A stretch of DNA of 64,000 bases from JAEWWD01 sp964440115 (GTDB taxonomy: Bacteria > Bacillota > Clostridia > Christensenellales > CAG-138), in the NCBI GenBank assembly GCA_964440115.1, contig CAYTPV010000011.1, positions 1 through 64,000 on the forward strand. Reading direction: 5' to 3'. Of this stretch, positions 1 through 8,743 are shown piece by piece. The notes beneath the pieces were generated by a model. That model was not told where the DNA came from. It saw only the letters and a program-made list of their open reading frames with translations, and made no database searches. The stretch's first letter is position 1. Each line of letters starts with the position of its first letter. The translations under genes were made by a program, and so were the position numbers.

Positions 1-148
1 AAGCCCTAATGGTTGCTTAACTCGATCTTTTGTCTAACTTTTGGGGTTCAGTTCACCCCCGTGCCCCCTGAGGTACGGATATCAGAAAAGGGGTTCGGGA
101 AAGCAATACCTTACAGAAGTGCGACGGACTATCACTGCAAAGAAAACT

Positions 149-181
149 GCCTGAGGCTTAGTACTCAGGCAGTCTTTTTTT
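149..181 (+). terminator. Rho-independent terminator of an upstream gene
   Basis: A GC-rich stem (ACTGCCTGAG / CTCAGGCAGT) is followed by a run of T. It would end a plus-strand gene that lies before the window. Bases 1-148 contain no convincing gene. Confidence 0.7.
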
Positions 182-362
182 AGGGGGAGCGGGGAGTCGG
201 AGCCGCGCGCCTCCTGCGGAGGATACAGCGCGGCGGAAGACCAGTGAGCAAAGGAGCGCAAGGAGGCCGGTTGCGGCGACATAGCGCGACTATTGCGAAC
301 TGCGAAAGCCCTCCCGCTATTAAATAAAATAATCAATCGTCGCCGCCCTAAGGCGGCGATAC
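182..362. repeat. R1 dispersed repeat, right-hand part
   Basis: This starts with an AGGGGGAGCGGGGAG arm and ends with the R1 terminal palindrome (CGTCGCCGCC...GGCGGCGATAC). The interior holds the 'GCGCGGCGGAAGACCAGTGA' segment also found, on one strand or the other, in the R1 copies at 6588 and 61881. No clear left arm is visible, so this copy looks partial. Confidence 0.7.
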
Positions 363-371
363 ATTATAACC

Positions 372-1598
372 CTACCCGTTCAGACTCGCATACACCGACT
401 GCACCGCATACCACGTCGCAAGATCCACTTCCCCCGTCACCGGCAGCCCAAACAGCGACTGGAACGTGCGCACCGCTTCCTGCGTCTGCGCGCCGAAATG
501 CCCGTCCGGCAGGACTCTGTTGATCTGCACATAATACTCGGATATTTTGTTGAGCTGCTCCTCCAGCGCATATACGGCGGGGCTGACCATGCCGAATGTG
601 AGCGTCTGGCCGGGAAACGGGAATGTCAGCCCTGAGACATAATCCGCCTGCTGCAGCGTCACACTCTGCCCGTAATAATACCGCAGTATGGAAAGCGCGT
701 TGAGCCCCTGACCGGCGAGCACCGTCGAACCCCACAATTCCAACCAACGCGGGCAGGTAATTGACGACCCGTTGCAATACTGCGCCAGCAGCGGCTGGTC
801 GGCCCCGTTCCGGATGATAAAAGTGGTAAACAGGCCGTCCACCAGCGCGGATATGTTTTCATAATAGTTTCGTCCATACGCAAACGCTGGGTCAAAAAAC
901 GTGGAGCTGGTGATATCAAAATCATATCCCTTCGTGGGGTACCATTTGGTATAAATCCGGTTGAGCGAGAAGGAAATCAGAGCCAGTATGCCTGCGCGGA
1001 GGCTTTCCGTCGGCCACGTGGGGTACAGGGTGCAGCTCGCGGCGTTTTTGATATACTGCTTAAACGGTATCTGAATATTGTCACCAGAATCCCCCGGCTC
1101 CCCCAGATGCACGGTGATTGTCTGCGGCACGATGGGCAGCCCCGGCACACCGGGCGGAAGGGGTTTTGTTTCCGCCTCCGGAATTTTGGGTGGAAACCTT
1201 CCCCACAGCGTATGCGCCGGAATGAATAAGGTTTCAAACTCCTGCCGTCCATCTGTATCAGGCTGCAATACGACATTCTGCTCGGCGGTAACGCCCGGAA
1301 ACACCTGCACGCCTACTATGCGCACGCTCTGCATTCCCGCTGCTTCCAAAAGAACATCATATTCCGCATAAGGCTGAATTTCAGACTGCGGCTCAAGCGA
1401 AAGCGCAATCAGCGGAGCCGGCAGTTCCACCGCCGGCGTACGCCCCGCAATATCCGTCACGAGCGTTTCCAGAGTCCTATGCTCCGGATGAGACAGTATG
1501 CGGACAATCGCTCCGGCGGCGGGATTGAACAGCGTGGAAACATATACACGAACTGTCAGAAGGCCTGCCCGCGATTTCTGAAAATCGCCCGTCTCCAT
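372..1598 (-). CDS. SleC-like spore cortex-lytic protein, probably catalytically dead
   Basis: SleC is the cortex-degrading lytic transglycosylase of clostridial spores, activated by Csp proteases. This protein of about 408 residues has an N-terminal carboxypeptidase-regulatory-like beta domain (about residues 10-120), a proline-rich 'HTLWG..PPKIPE' linker, a SpoIID-like catalytic fold (about 160-325) and a C-terminal peptidoglycan-binding domain (about 340-405). The adjacent paralogue and the SpoIID protein in this window carry Glu where SpoIID proteins have their catalytic acid (CEIYSTWP, AAEMPASF). Here the segment reads CTLYPTWP, so Thr190 replaces Glu. The ATG at 1598 is preferred over an upstream GTG that overlaps the AAAGGTG ribosome site. 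It follows its paralogue closely on the same strand and probably shares its transcript. It may be a regulatory or cortex-binding partner. Confidence 0.85.
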   Translation of the reverse strand: METGDFQKSRAGLLTVRVYVSTLFNPAAGAIVRILSHPEHRTLETLVTDIAGRTPAVELPAPLIALSLEPQSEIQPYAEYDVLLEAAGMQSVRIVGVQVFPGVTAEQNVVLQPDTDGRQEFETLFIPAHTLWGRFPPKIPEAETKPLPPGVPGLPIVPQTITVHLGEPGDSGDNIQIPFKQYIKNAASCTLYPTWPTESLRAGILALISFSLNRIYTKWYPTKGYDFDITSSTFFDPAFAYGRNYYENISALVDGLFTTFIIRNGADQPLLAQYCNGSSITCPRWLELWGSTVLAGQGLNALSILRYYYGQSVTLQQADYVSGLTFPFPGQTLTFGMVSPAVYALEEQLNKISEYYVQINRVLPDGHFGAQTQEAVRTFQSLFGLPVTGEVDLATWYAVQSVYASLNG

Positions 1599-1632
1599 AG
1601 TCGCACACACCTTTCTCTGTCACAGCGGGTGC

Positions 1633-2886
1633 TTACAGCTCCGCCAAACGCTCCACCGCCGTAAACACGTCGGAAATCTTATACCATGTGGAGAAATCCA
1701 CCGAACCATTCTGCGGCAGCCCGAATACGGACTGGAACGTACGCACGGCGTCTGCCGTCTGCTGTCCGTAGTTCCCATCCACCTGCATTTTGTTGATGGC
1801 CGGATAATTGTTGGATATTTCATTGAGCTGCTGTTGAATGGTGCGAACGGCAGGACCGGTCGAACCCAGTGTCAGTACGACGCCGGGGAAGGACATGGGT
1901 ACGCCCGAAACCCTGTCCGCCTGCTGCAGGAATATGTTCGGCCCGTAATAATACCGCAGTATGGAAAGCGCATCCATGCCCTGGGCCCCCAGCTGTTTGG
2001 ACCCCCATTGTGACAGCCAGCGCGGGCAGCTCACGCGGGAACCGTCGCAGTATTGCGTAAACAGCGGCTGGCGAATGCCGGGCCGGGTGACAAAGGTGGT
2101 GAACAGTTCTTCCACCACCAGAGAAATGCTTTCGAATATATTCCGGCCATAGGAAAATGCCTGGTCATACGCCGTGGAATTGGTAATGGTGAAGTTAAAG
2201 CCTTTGTTGCGATACCATTCGGTATACACACGATTGAGTGTAAAGGATAGTATCGCCAATACATTCGCACGAATGGTTTGCTGCGGCCAGGTGGAATAGA
2301 TTTCGCAGCTAGCTACGTTTTTGATGTAATCCTTAAACGGAACCCACACGTTCTGGGCGTCTGCTTCGGGGCGCCCTAAATGCACCACAACAAATTCAGG
2401 TATCACGGGCTGCGGCAGCACGACCAACCCCTGCCCCGGCGGCAGTTCCTTGACTTCATCCTCCGGAATTTTGGGCGGAAAATCCCCCCACAGCGTATGC
2501 GGCGGCACATACACGTCCGTCGCGGGGATGCGCGCCAGAACTTCGGGACGCAGTATGATATTCTGCACGGCCGTCACATCCGAAAGTATCTGCGCGCCTT
2601 CTATGCGTATGGGCTGGAAGCCCTGCGCCTGCGCGTATATATCGTATTCGGAATAGGGCTGTATTTCCGTTTCCGGCTCGAGCGACAGCTGGACGGGCGG
2701 CGCATCCAGATCCACCACGGGGGTAAGGCCCGAGCCGTCCGACGTAACCTCCTCCACCGTATTGCTTTGGTTGCGCGGCGTAATGCGGACAGTGGCGTTT
2801 CCAACGGGGTCGCCTTCATCCACCGTATAGACTCTGACCAGCAAACGGCCTGTGCGCCGCTCCATGGGAGGAGCCTGCATTTCCAT
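1633..2886 (-). CDS. sleC: SleC-type spore cortex-lytic enzyme
   Basis: A 417-residue protein of the SleC family, predicted to cleave spore cortex peptidoglycan during germination. The N-terminal beta domain spans about residues 14-115. The SpoIID-like lytic domain (about 165-330) keeps the candidate catalytic Glu195 in CEIYSTWP and the 'LSQWGSKQLGAQG..ILRYYYG' signature near 291-315. A peptidoglycan-binding domain spans about 338-405. There is no signal peptide, as expected for a protein packaged in the developing spore. A GAGGTGAAGGG ribosome site lies 5-7 bases before the ATG. It is divergent from two Csp-like proteases, which are the known activators of proSleC in Clostridium perfringens and C. 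difficile. The assignment to the family is firm; the activity is inferred from the intact Glu. Confidence 0.88.
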   Translation of the reverse strand: MEMQAPPMERRTGRLLVRVYTVDEGDPVGNATVRITPRNQSNTVEEVTSDGSGLTPVVDLDAPPVQLSLEPETEIQPYSEYDIYAQAQGFQPIRIEGAQILSDVTAVQNIILRPEVLARIPATDVYVPPHTLWGDFPPKIPEDEVKELPPGQGLVVLPQPVIPEFVVVHLGRPEADAQNVWVPFKDYIKNVASCEIYSTWPQQTIRANVLAILSFTLNRVYTEWYRNKGFNFTITNSTAYDQAFSYGRNIFESISLVVEELFTTFVTRPGIRQPLFTQYCDGSRVSCPRWLSQWGSKQLGAQGMDALSILRYYYGPNIFLQQADRVSGVPMSFPGVVLTLGSTGPAVRTIQQQLNEISNNYPAINKMQVDGNYGQQTADAVRTFQSVFGLPQNGSVDFSTWYKISDVFTAVERLAEL

Positions 2887-3093
2887 ATCCCTTCACCTCA
2901 TATCGATTGATGTACGCGTATTTGGCGCGCAAATTCCCGCTTTGTAATACTATGCGGCTTTATGTCAGCCCTGAACGCCGCGCATACATACAATCTGCAG
3001 ATTTTCCTGCAAACGGGTCTGATGTCAGGCTTTGCTCTCATAAAATAGCACCATAACGGGCGCACACGGCAGCATGCAGGAGGAGGAAGGCTC
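2887..3093. promoter_or_regulatory. Divergent intergenic region between sleC-like and csp-like genes
   Basis: About 207 bp must hold the promoters for both directions. No clear vegetative TTGACA/TATAAT pair is seen, which fits forespore-specific transcription. A CATACATA at 2983-2990 resembles a sigma-F/G -10 element, but no matching -35 is convincing. A strong AGGAGGAGGAAGG ribosome site precedes the plus-strand gene. Confidence 0.4.
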
Positions 3094-4824
3094 ATGGGCA
3101 TGGCGAACCCCAACATCAATAATTTATCCGCCAGCCTGCTGCTGCAGCTGAGCGGCGCGCAGCCGCAGGAATTGCAGGAACTGATCGTAAAATACACCGG
3201 CGATGTCACGCGCGTAGCGCAGGAACTCAACGCCACCGTGGAAATACTCGACCAGAACTACGCCATCGTCACGCTGCCCGTCATGGAAGTGCCCACGCTG
3301 TACGGCCTGCCGGAAATCATATATGTGGAACGCCCCAAGAATCTGCTGTTTTTTCTGAGCGACAGTCTCCGGCAGTCCTGCATCACATTCGTGCAGAGCG
3401 AATTCGGGTTTAACCTGCACGGCAGCGGCGTGCTGGTGGGCATCATCGATTCCGGCATCGATTATTCGCACCCGGATTTTCGCAACCCGGACGGCAGCAC
3501 GCGCATCGCGTATTTGTGGGATCAATCCCTCACCGGCACGCCGCCAATAGGCTTCGCGCACGGCGCGGAATTTACAACGGAGCAGATCAACTTGGCGCTC
3601 GCGAATGCAAACCCATTCAGCGTTGTGCCCAGCGAGGATACACAGGGCCACGGCACGGCCGTATCCGGCATTGCGGCGGGCAACGGCAGGGCAAGCAACG
3701 GCGTGCAGGTGGGCGTCGCGCCCGAGGCTACGCTGATTGTCGTTAAGCTCGGCAATCTGGGCTCGCAGAATTTTGCGCGCACGACGGAGGTCATGCGCGC
3801 GTTCAAGTATATCGTCACGCGCGCGGAAGAACTCAACATGCCGGTATCCATCAACCTGAGCTACGGCACCAACGACGGCGCGCACGACGGCAACTCCCTG
3901 TTCGAAACGTACATCGACGATATCACAGAGCGATGGCGGACGGTCGTCAGCGTCGCCACCGGCAACGAGGGAGCTTCCGGCCACCACTTTTCCGCCGTTC
4001 TGAAGGAACGGGAATCCGTGCGTGCGGAATTCGTGGTTTCCGGAAGTCCAAAGCAGGTGTATCTGACTCTGTGGAAAAACTTTACGGATACCTTCTCCTA
4101 CGAGTTGATTTCGCCCGGCGGCAAATCCACGGGCGTGCTGAGCAATTTGCAGAGCAGTACGAGCGCCACGCTCGACAATGTGGATATCACCATATTTTAC
4201 GGGCAGCCAACGCACTACTCCGAAGCACAGGAAATTTATTTTTTGCTGCGGGGCCAGCGCGGGCCCATACCGCCGGGATTCTGGACACTCGTTGTCAACG
4301 GCACGCAGGTGGTGGATGGGCGTTTTGACATATGGCTGCCCACCATCGACGTCGTCGCCAACGAAACCACATTTTTAAGCCCCGATGTGAATATCACTTT
4401 GACGCTGCCCTCCACTTCCTCCAATGTCATATCGGTGGGCGGCTATAATGCGGTAATCAATGTCGGCGCGGATTTTTCCGGACGCGGATTTACGCGCGGC
4501 AATATATACCCCAAGCCCGATCTTGTTGCTCCCGCCGTGGATATCACCACCGCGCGCGCGGGCGGCGGTTACGACAATTTTACCGGTACCAGCATGGCGG
4601 CCCCCTTTGTAACAGGCTCCGCCGCGCTGATGATGGAATGGGGAATCGTGCAGGGCAATGATCCGTTTCTGTACGGGCAGAGAGTAAAAGCGTTTTTGCA
4701 GCGCGGCGCCACGAGGGACTTCCTCATCACATACCCCAGCCAGCTATGGGGCTGGGGAACGCTGTGCCTGAACCGCACCATGAATGAGCTCGTGGAATTC
4801 CAGAGAAGGGGAGGACCCGTATGA
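3094..4824 (+). CDS. Csp-type germination-specific subtilisin-like protease
   Basis: A 576-residue S8 subtilase with no signal peptide. A short prodomain (about 1-92) precedes the catalytic core. The triad is visible: Asp119 (GIIDSGID), His186 (TQGHGTAV) and Ser500 (GTSMAAPF), with the oxyanion Asn291 in ATGNEG. An insert of about 150 residues (about 300-445) separates the oxyanion and Ser motifs, the jelly-roll insertion typical of CspA/B/C proteases. Csp proteases cleave the proSleC propeptide during germination, and two SleC-like genes lie immediately divergent. The canonical GTSMAAP motif makes this the likelier active, CspB-like protease of the pair. The stop overlaps the next start by 4 bases (ATGA), indicating translational coupling. 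Confidence 0.88.
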   Translation: MGMANPNINNLSASLLLQLSGAQPQELQELIVKYTGDVTRVAQELNATVEILDQNYAIVTLPVMEVPTLYGLPEIIYVERPKNLLFFLSDSLRQSCITFVQSEFGFNLHGSGVLVGIIDSGIDYSHPDFRNPDGSTRIAYLWDQSLTGTPPIGFAHGAEFTTEQINLALANANPFSVVPSEDTQGHGTAVSGIAAGNGRASNGVQVGVAPEATLIVVKLGNLGSQNFARTTEVMRAFKYIVTRAEELNMPVSINLSYGTNDGAHDGNSLFETYIDDITERWRTVVSVATGNEGASGHHFSAVLKERESVRAEFVVSGSPKQVYLTLWKNFTDTFSYELISPGGKSTGVLSNLQSSTSATLDNVDITIFYGQPTHYSEAQEIYFLLRGQRGPIPPGFWTLVVNGTQVVDGRFDIWLPTIDVVANETTFLSPDVNITLTLPSTSSNVISVGGYNAVINVGADFSGRGFTRGNIYPKPDLVAPAVDITTARAGGGYDNFTGTSMAAPFVTGSAALMMEWGIVQGNDPFLYGQRVKAFLQRGATRDFLITYPSQLWGWGTLCLNRTMNELVEFQRRGGPV

Positions 4825-6527
4825 GCATACCGGAAGCTATGGCAAACTTCATAGACAGCCCCACCACGCTGGATTTTATCGCCCGCTGGACGGATTATTT
4901 CGCGGACTTTGTGCGCAATCATCCGCAGGTTATCACCAGCCAGCTACTTTCGGGCAGATATATGATCGGGTATGTGGATACGGCAAACGTTGATCTGGTC
5001 TCAGCGGATCTCGGCACCGCGTTTTTCAGCTCGCTTCCCATCGTCTGCGGGCTGCTGGACAGTGCGGCACTCGAAGCCGCGGGCATTCTGCAGGTGCAGG
5101 AACAGCCGTATCTGGATCTGAGGGGACGCGGCACGGTAATCGGCATCGTGGATACGGGCATCGATTATACGCAGCCGGCGTTTATATATGAAGACGGCAC
5201 CAGCAAAATCCAATACCTGTTCGATCAGAATGTGCGAACCAACACGCCGGAAGGCTTTTATATCGGTACGGAATACACCAACGCGCAGATCAACGAAGCG
5301 CTGCGCTCACAAAATCCATATGATATCGTGCCCGAGCAGGATACGGTGGGACACGGTACATTCCTTGCTTCCCTTGCGGCAGGCAGGCGGCAGGGTGATC
5401 AGCTTGGGGCAGCGCCGGAAGCGGACCTCATCGTCGTAAAGCTCAAACCCGCGCGGCAGTTTTACCGCGATTGGTTCCTCATACCGCCGGAGCAGGAAAA
5501 CGCCTATGAATCCACCGCCATCATGATAGGCATTGAATACATTATTCAGCGTGCGCGGGATCTTGGAAAGCCCGTTTCCATCGTGCTGGGCGTGGGCAGC
5601 AATTTCGGAAGCCACGACGGCTTTTCCATATTCGAAGAATACTTAAGCGGCATTTCCAGCCTGCGCGGCGTTTGCATCACGGCGGCCGCAGGCAACGAAA
5701 GCCAGGCGAAACACCATACACAGGGCACCATACTTTCCTCCGGCGAACAGCAGAATGTGGATATCCGCGTGGGAAACAACGCAGGAAATGTGTTCGTATC
5801 GCTGTGGAATGTGGCTGCGGATCGGCTTTCCGTTTCCGTGCGATCCCCTACGGGCGAAATGGTAGGACGAGTGCCCGCGCGCACAGGGCCGGTGACGCGA
5901 TCCCGCCTGATACTGGAGCGAACGACGGTAGAAGTGCAGTATTTCTTCCCGGTGGAGGGCAGCGGCGGCCAGCTGACTGTGGTGCGGCTTCTTAACGCCA
6001 CGCCCGGCATATGGACAATCATCGTCACCGGCGATATCATACTCGACGGCACTTACCACGCATGGCTGCCGCTGACGGGGTTTGTATCGCCGACGGTGGA
6101 GTTTTTGACACCTACGCCCTACTTCACCATCGTGGTGCCCGCGACTTCCATGGGGCCGATCACAACAGGCGCGTACAACGGAGCCAACAACAGCCTGTAT
6201 GTGCGTTCCTCCTGGGGGCCGACGCGGCTTCCCTTCATGTCGCCGGATCTCGTTGCGCCCGGCGTGAATGTCATCGGACTGTACCCATCCGGATACGGTC
6301 CGATGGACGGCACCAGCGTTTCGGCGGCCATTACGGGGGGAGCCGCCGCACTGCTGCTGCAATGGGGCATTGTAGAGGGCAATGATGTCGCGATGAGCAC
6401 ATACCAGATACGCGCGTATATGATCCGCGGCTGCAGCCGGTCGGATACCATCACGTATCCCAATGCGCAGTGGGGGTATGGGAGGCTGAATTTGATCAGT
6501 TCATTCAATCTGATGAGAGAATTATAA
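4821..6527 (+). CDS. Second Csp-type subtilisin-like protease
   Basis: A 568-residue S8 subtilase in the same operon as the preceding Csp. Asp111 (GIVDTGID), His178 (TVGHGTFL), Ser499 (DGTSVSAA) and Asn292 (AAGNES) are all present. The segment after the serine is SVSAAITGG rather than SMAAPxVxG, so the usually conserved Pro is replaced by Ala. In C. difficile, CspC and the CspA part of CspBA are pseudoproteases that sense or transmit germinant signals. Here the triad is complete, so this copy may be active, weakly active or mainly a signalling partner. The Csp identity is well supported by fold, length and context; the exact subtype is not. Confidence 0.85.
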   Translation: MSIPEAMANFIDSPTTLDFIARWTDYFADFVRNHPQVITSQLLSGRYMIGYVDTANVDLVSADLGTAFFSSLPIVCGLLDSAALEAAGILQVQEQPYLDLRGRGTVIGIVDTGIDYTQPAFIYEDGTSKIQYLFDQNVRTNTPEGFYIGTEYTNAQINEALRSQNPYDIVPEQDTVGHGTFLASLAAGRRQGDQLGAAPEADLIVVKLKPARQFYRDWFLIPPEQENAYESTAIMIGIEYIIQRARDLGKPVSIVLGVGSNFGSHDGFSIFEEYLSGISSLRGVCITAAAGNESQAKHHTQGTILSSGEQQNVDIRVGNNAGNVFVSLWNVAADRLSVSVRSPTGEMVGRVPARTGPVTRSRLILERTTVEVQYFFPVEGSGGQLTVVRLLNATPGIWTIIVTGDIILDGTYHAWLPLTGFVSPTVEFLTPTPYFTIVVPATSMGPITTGAYNGANNSLYVRSSWGPTRLPFMSPDLVAPGVNVIGLYPSGYGPMDGTSVSAAITGGAAALLLQWGIVEGNDVAMSTYQIRAYMIRGCSRSDTITYPNAQWGYGRLNLISSFNLMREL

Positions 6528-6550
6528 TAATCAAAGCCTGTATTCGGCGA

Positions 6551-6587
6551 AATATGAAAGGGCTGCCTGCGGCAGTCCTTTCATATT
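6551..6587 (+). terminator. Hairpin after the csp operon
   Basis: A long palindrome (AATATGAAAGGGCTGCC / GGCAGTCCTTTCATATT) lies 24 bases after the stop. It lacks a long T-run, so termination is probable rather than certain. It abuts an R1 repeat. Confidence 0.5.
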
Positions 6588-6899
6588 GTATCGCCGCCTA
6601 GTGGCGGCGACGAAATTATTTTTTATTACAAAGTGGGAGGGCTCTCACAGTTCGCAATGGTCGCGCCGCGTCGCAGCACGGCTGTTCCTTGCGCTCTCTT
6701 GCTCACTGGTCTTCCGCCGCGCTTCATCCGCCACTGGCGGCGCGCGGCTCCGACTCCCCACTCCCCCTATGGGCTTAGCATTGGAACTACGGTGTACCAT
6801 CGTAATTGGATTAGCGCCGTTCTCAGGGGGCACGGGGGGAGAAGCCCTCCCGTTTTATAATAAAAAAATCCCTCGTCGCCGCCCATAGGCGGCGATACG
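6588..6899. repeat. R1 dispersed repeat, long form
   Basis: An element of about 312 bp bounded by inverted GTATCGCCGCC...GGCGGCGATAC ends. Each end is itself a small palindrome, followed by AT-rich TTTTATTA tracts and GGGAGGGC / GCCCTCCC arms. The left arm carries, in inverted orientation, the AGACCAGTGAGCAAG-type segment seen in the R1 copies at 182 and 61881. No coding content is seen. Confidence 0.75.
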
Positions 6900-6932
6900 T
6901 TGAGAATTGGAGCCACGATTAGAAAAGGCCAG

Positions 6933-7907
6933 CTAAGAAACCTTAATCTCCGTCCCCGTATAATAATGCTTGAGTATTTCCTTATAAGTAGACCCATCCT
7001 GCGCCATGCCGTTCGCGCCGGACTGGCTCATGCCCACCCCGTGCCCATACCCGCGCGTATCGATGACCACATCGCTTTTCGTAAACTTCATATAAAACCA
7101 CGCGCTCCGAAGCTCCAGCGCGCCGCGCAGTTCCCGCCCCGTCGCCGTCACACCGCCCAGACGAATGGATTTCACGCGTCCGCTATCAAACCGCTCGGTG
7201 ATTTCCACCTGACTTTCCAGCTTATCCGCATTGAGCTTTGCCTTGGGCCATTGCGCGTTGACGGCTTTTGCGAACGCCTTTCTCGTGAGTGTTTCCTCAT
7301 CCGCAATATGCGAAGACCCCACCTCGTTTTCGCTGTCCACCGACCGCAGATATGGCCGCGCGGAAGCAAACACATTCTCGCTGTCCTCCGTTTTGCCGCC
7401 CGACGCCGCGTGATACAGCGCTTCGATGAGCTCCCCGTTGTAATAGAGCGCCTCGCCTTTCGTTTCTGCAACTGCTTCGCGCACCTTTTCGATATTCGCG
7501 GCGTAATTCGAACCCCATTTTTTGCGGCACTGCTCGTCTGTGTTATATGCCTGACAGCAGGTGCTGTCCGTACACAAATCGCATCCGCTGGTGCAGCCGC
7601 CGTTCTTGAGCCGGGACAGCGTATACGTCCTTGCCGCTACCGCCTGCGCCTTGAGCGCTTCCATATGAAAAGAGGCGGGCATCTCTGCCGCCACCACTCC
7701 CGTCAGATACTCTTCCACCCCGATCTTCTCTTTTTGTTTGAACTGTTTGTTATAGAGCGTTATTTCCCGGCTTGACTCAATGCGCACTTCCTCGCCGCCG
7801 GATCGAGTATTTTTATCCGTGCAGGCAATCACGCAGCCGCGCATCAAAAGTATTAGAAAACCGGCGATGCCGGCCAATACAAACAGACGCTTCCAGTTGA
7901 TATGCAC
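6933..7907 (-). CDS. spoIID: Stage II sporulation protein D (SpoIID)
   Basis: A 324-residue membrane-anchored lytic transglycosylase needed for septal peptidoglycan remodelling during engulfment. One N-terminal transmembrane segment (about 8-30) precedes the SpoIID domain. The catalytic Glu75 is in VVAAEMPASF. A Cys-rich loop (CTSGCDLC..CCQAY, about 114-129) and a His in ALYHAASGG match the zinc-coordinating features of the family. The C-terminal GYGHGVGMSQSGANGMAQ signature is intact. The start is GTG at 7907, 6-8 bases after GGGGGAAG. It is a useful local reference for the two SleC-like proteins, which share this fold. Confidence 0.93.
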   Translation of the reverse strand: MHINWKRLFVLAGIAGFLILLMRGCVIACTDKNTRSGGEEVRIESSREITLYNKQFKQKEKIGVEEYLTGVVAAEMPASFHMEALKAQAVAARTYTLSRLKNGGCTSGCDLCTDSTCCQAYNTDEQCRKKWGSNYAANIEKVREAVAETKGEALYYNGELIEALYHAASGGKTEDSENVFASARPYLRSVDSENEVGSSHIADEETLTRKAFAKAVNAQWPKAKLNADKLESQVEITERFDSGRVKSIRLGGVTATGRELRGALELRSAWFYMKFTKSDVVIDTRGYGHGVGMSQSGANGMAQDGSTYKEILKHYYTGTEIKVS

Positions 7908-8065
7908 GATCCGCTTCCCCCTTATTGAGCTACCTTACAGCTTATGAGGCATCAGCGGGAAAAAATGAACGTTAATCCAAATGATGTGTGTCTGAACGGA
8001 ATAACCTTTACGCATCGACAAATACCGTGATAAAATGATAAAAAATACCCAGGAGGATCGGCCGC

Positions 8066-8731
8066 ATGGATCTATCATCTCTGATGCGGCGCATACAGCA
8101 GGGAGACAGAGACGCGTTTGCTACGCTGTACACGCGCTACAACAAAACAGTCTACCGCGTTGCGCTGGACGCTACGCACGACCAAAACGAAGCTGTGCAA
8201 GTCGTCAAAGCCGTTTTCCGGGAAATGTATCAGACAATACGCACAAAGGGGCCGTATTTGGGCGACCTGTACGGCTGGCTGGATGCGCTCACCGCCAAGC
8301 AGATCCGCCTGAGAAGGCTCATGCGTGCCACCCCTGCCGCAGCGTCTTCCTCTTCGCCGCGTAGCTACTCCCCCGAGGAAGCGGCGGCCCTGCAGCAGCG
8401 TGTCAATGAACGGCTGCAGCGCATCAACGCACAGCCGATCGAACCGGCAAAAGCCCCGACAGTCAAAGAAGCCCCCGCCGCGTCCGTAAAAAAATCCACT
8501 GTAAAATCCCTGCGCACGCCGCCCGATCCGGATCGGGATGAGGAATACGAGGATGAGGACGAGGATATGCCGGTTGGAAAATCGTCAGGCGCGTTTTCCA
8601 TCGCGGCGCTTTCGGTGACAGCGCTCCTGCTTCTTTGGGTGCTTGTCGGGCTGCTCGGCTCGCTGGGCATACTGCCCGAACTGCCGCTTGGCTACGCATG
8701 GTTCAACCAAACGCTGTTTCCCCTGTTCTAA
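8066..8731 (+). CDS. Membrane-tethered sigma-region-2-like protein
   Basis: A 221-residue protein not recognised as a named family. Residues about 1-90 (GDRDAFATLYTRYNKTVYRVALDAT...EAVQVVKAVFREMYQTI) resemble region 2 of ECF sigma factors. There is no recognisable region 4. A low-complexity linker follows (about 93-173: Ser/Pro/Ala-rich, then a strongly acidic DRDEEYEDEDEDM stretch), and then one transmembrane segment (about 174-200) and a short tail. It could be a membrane-held regulator or sensor, or simply a degenerate sigma fold used structurally. A strong AGGAGG ribosome site precedes it. It lies 12 bases upstream of a TetR-family gene and is probably co-transcribed with it. Confidence 0.65.
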   Translation: MDLSSLMRRIQQGDRDAFATLYTRYNKTVYRVALDATHDQNEAVQVVKAVFREMYQTIRTKGPYLGDLYGWLDALTAKQIRLRRLMRATPAAASSSSPRSYSPEEAAALQQRVNERLQRINAQPIEPAKAPTVKEAPAASVKKSTVKSLRTPPDPDRDEEYEDEDEDMPVGKSSGAFSIAALSVTALLLLWVLVGLLGSLGILPELPLGYAWFNQTLFPLF

Positions 8732-8743
8732 CCGGGAGGAACT

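Noticed and set aside
2960..3010. A sigma-G promoter for the csp operon
   Set aside because: Only a CATACATA -10-like word is seen; no -35 at suitable distance was convincing.
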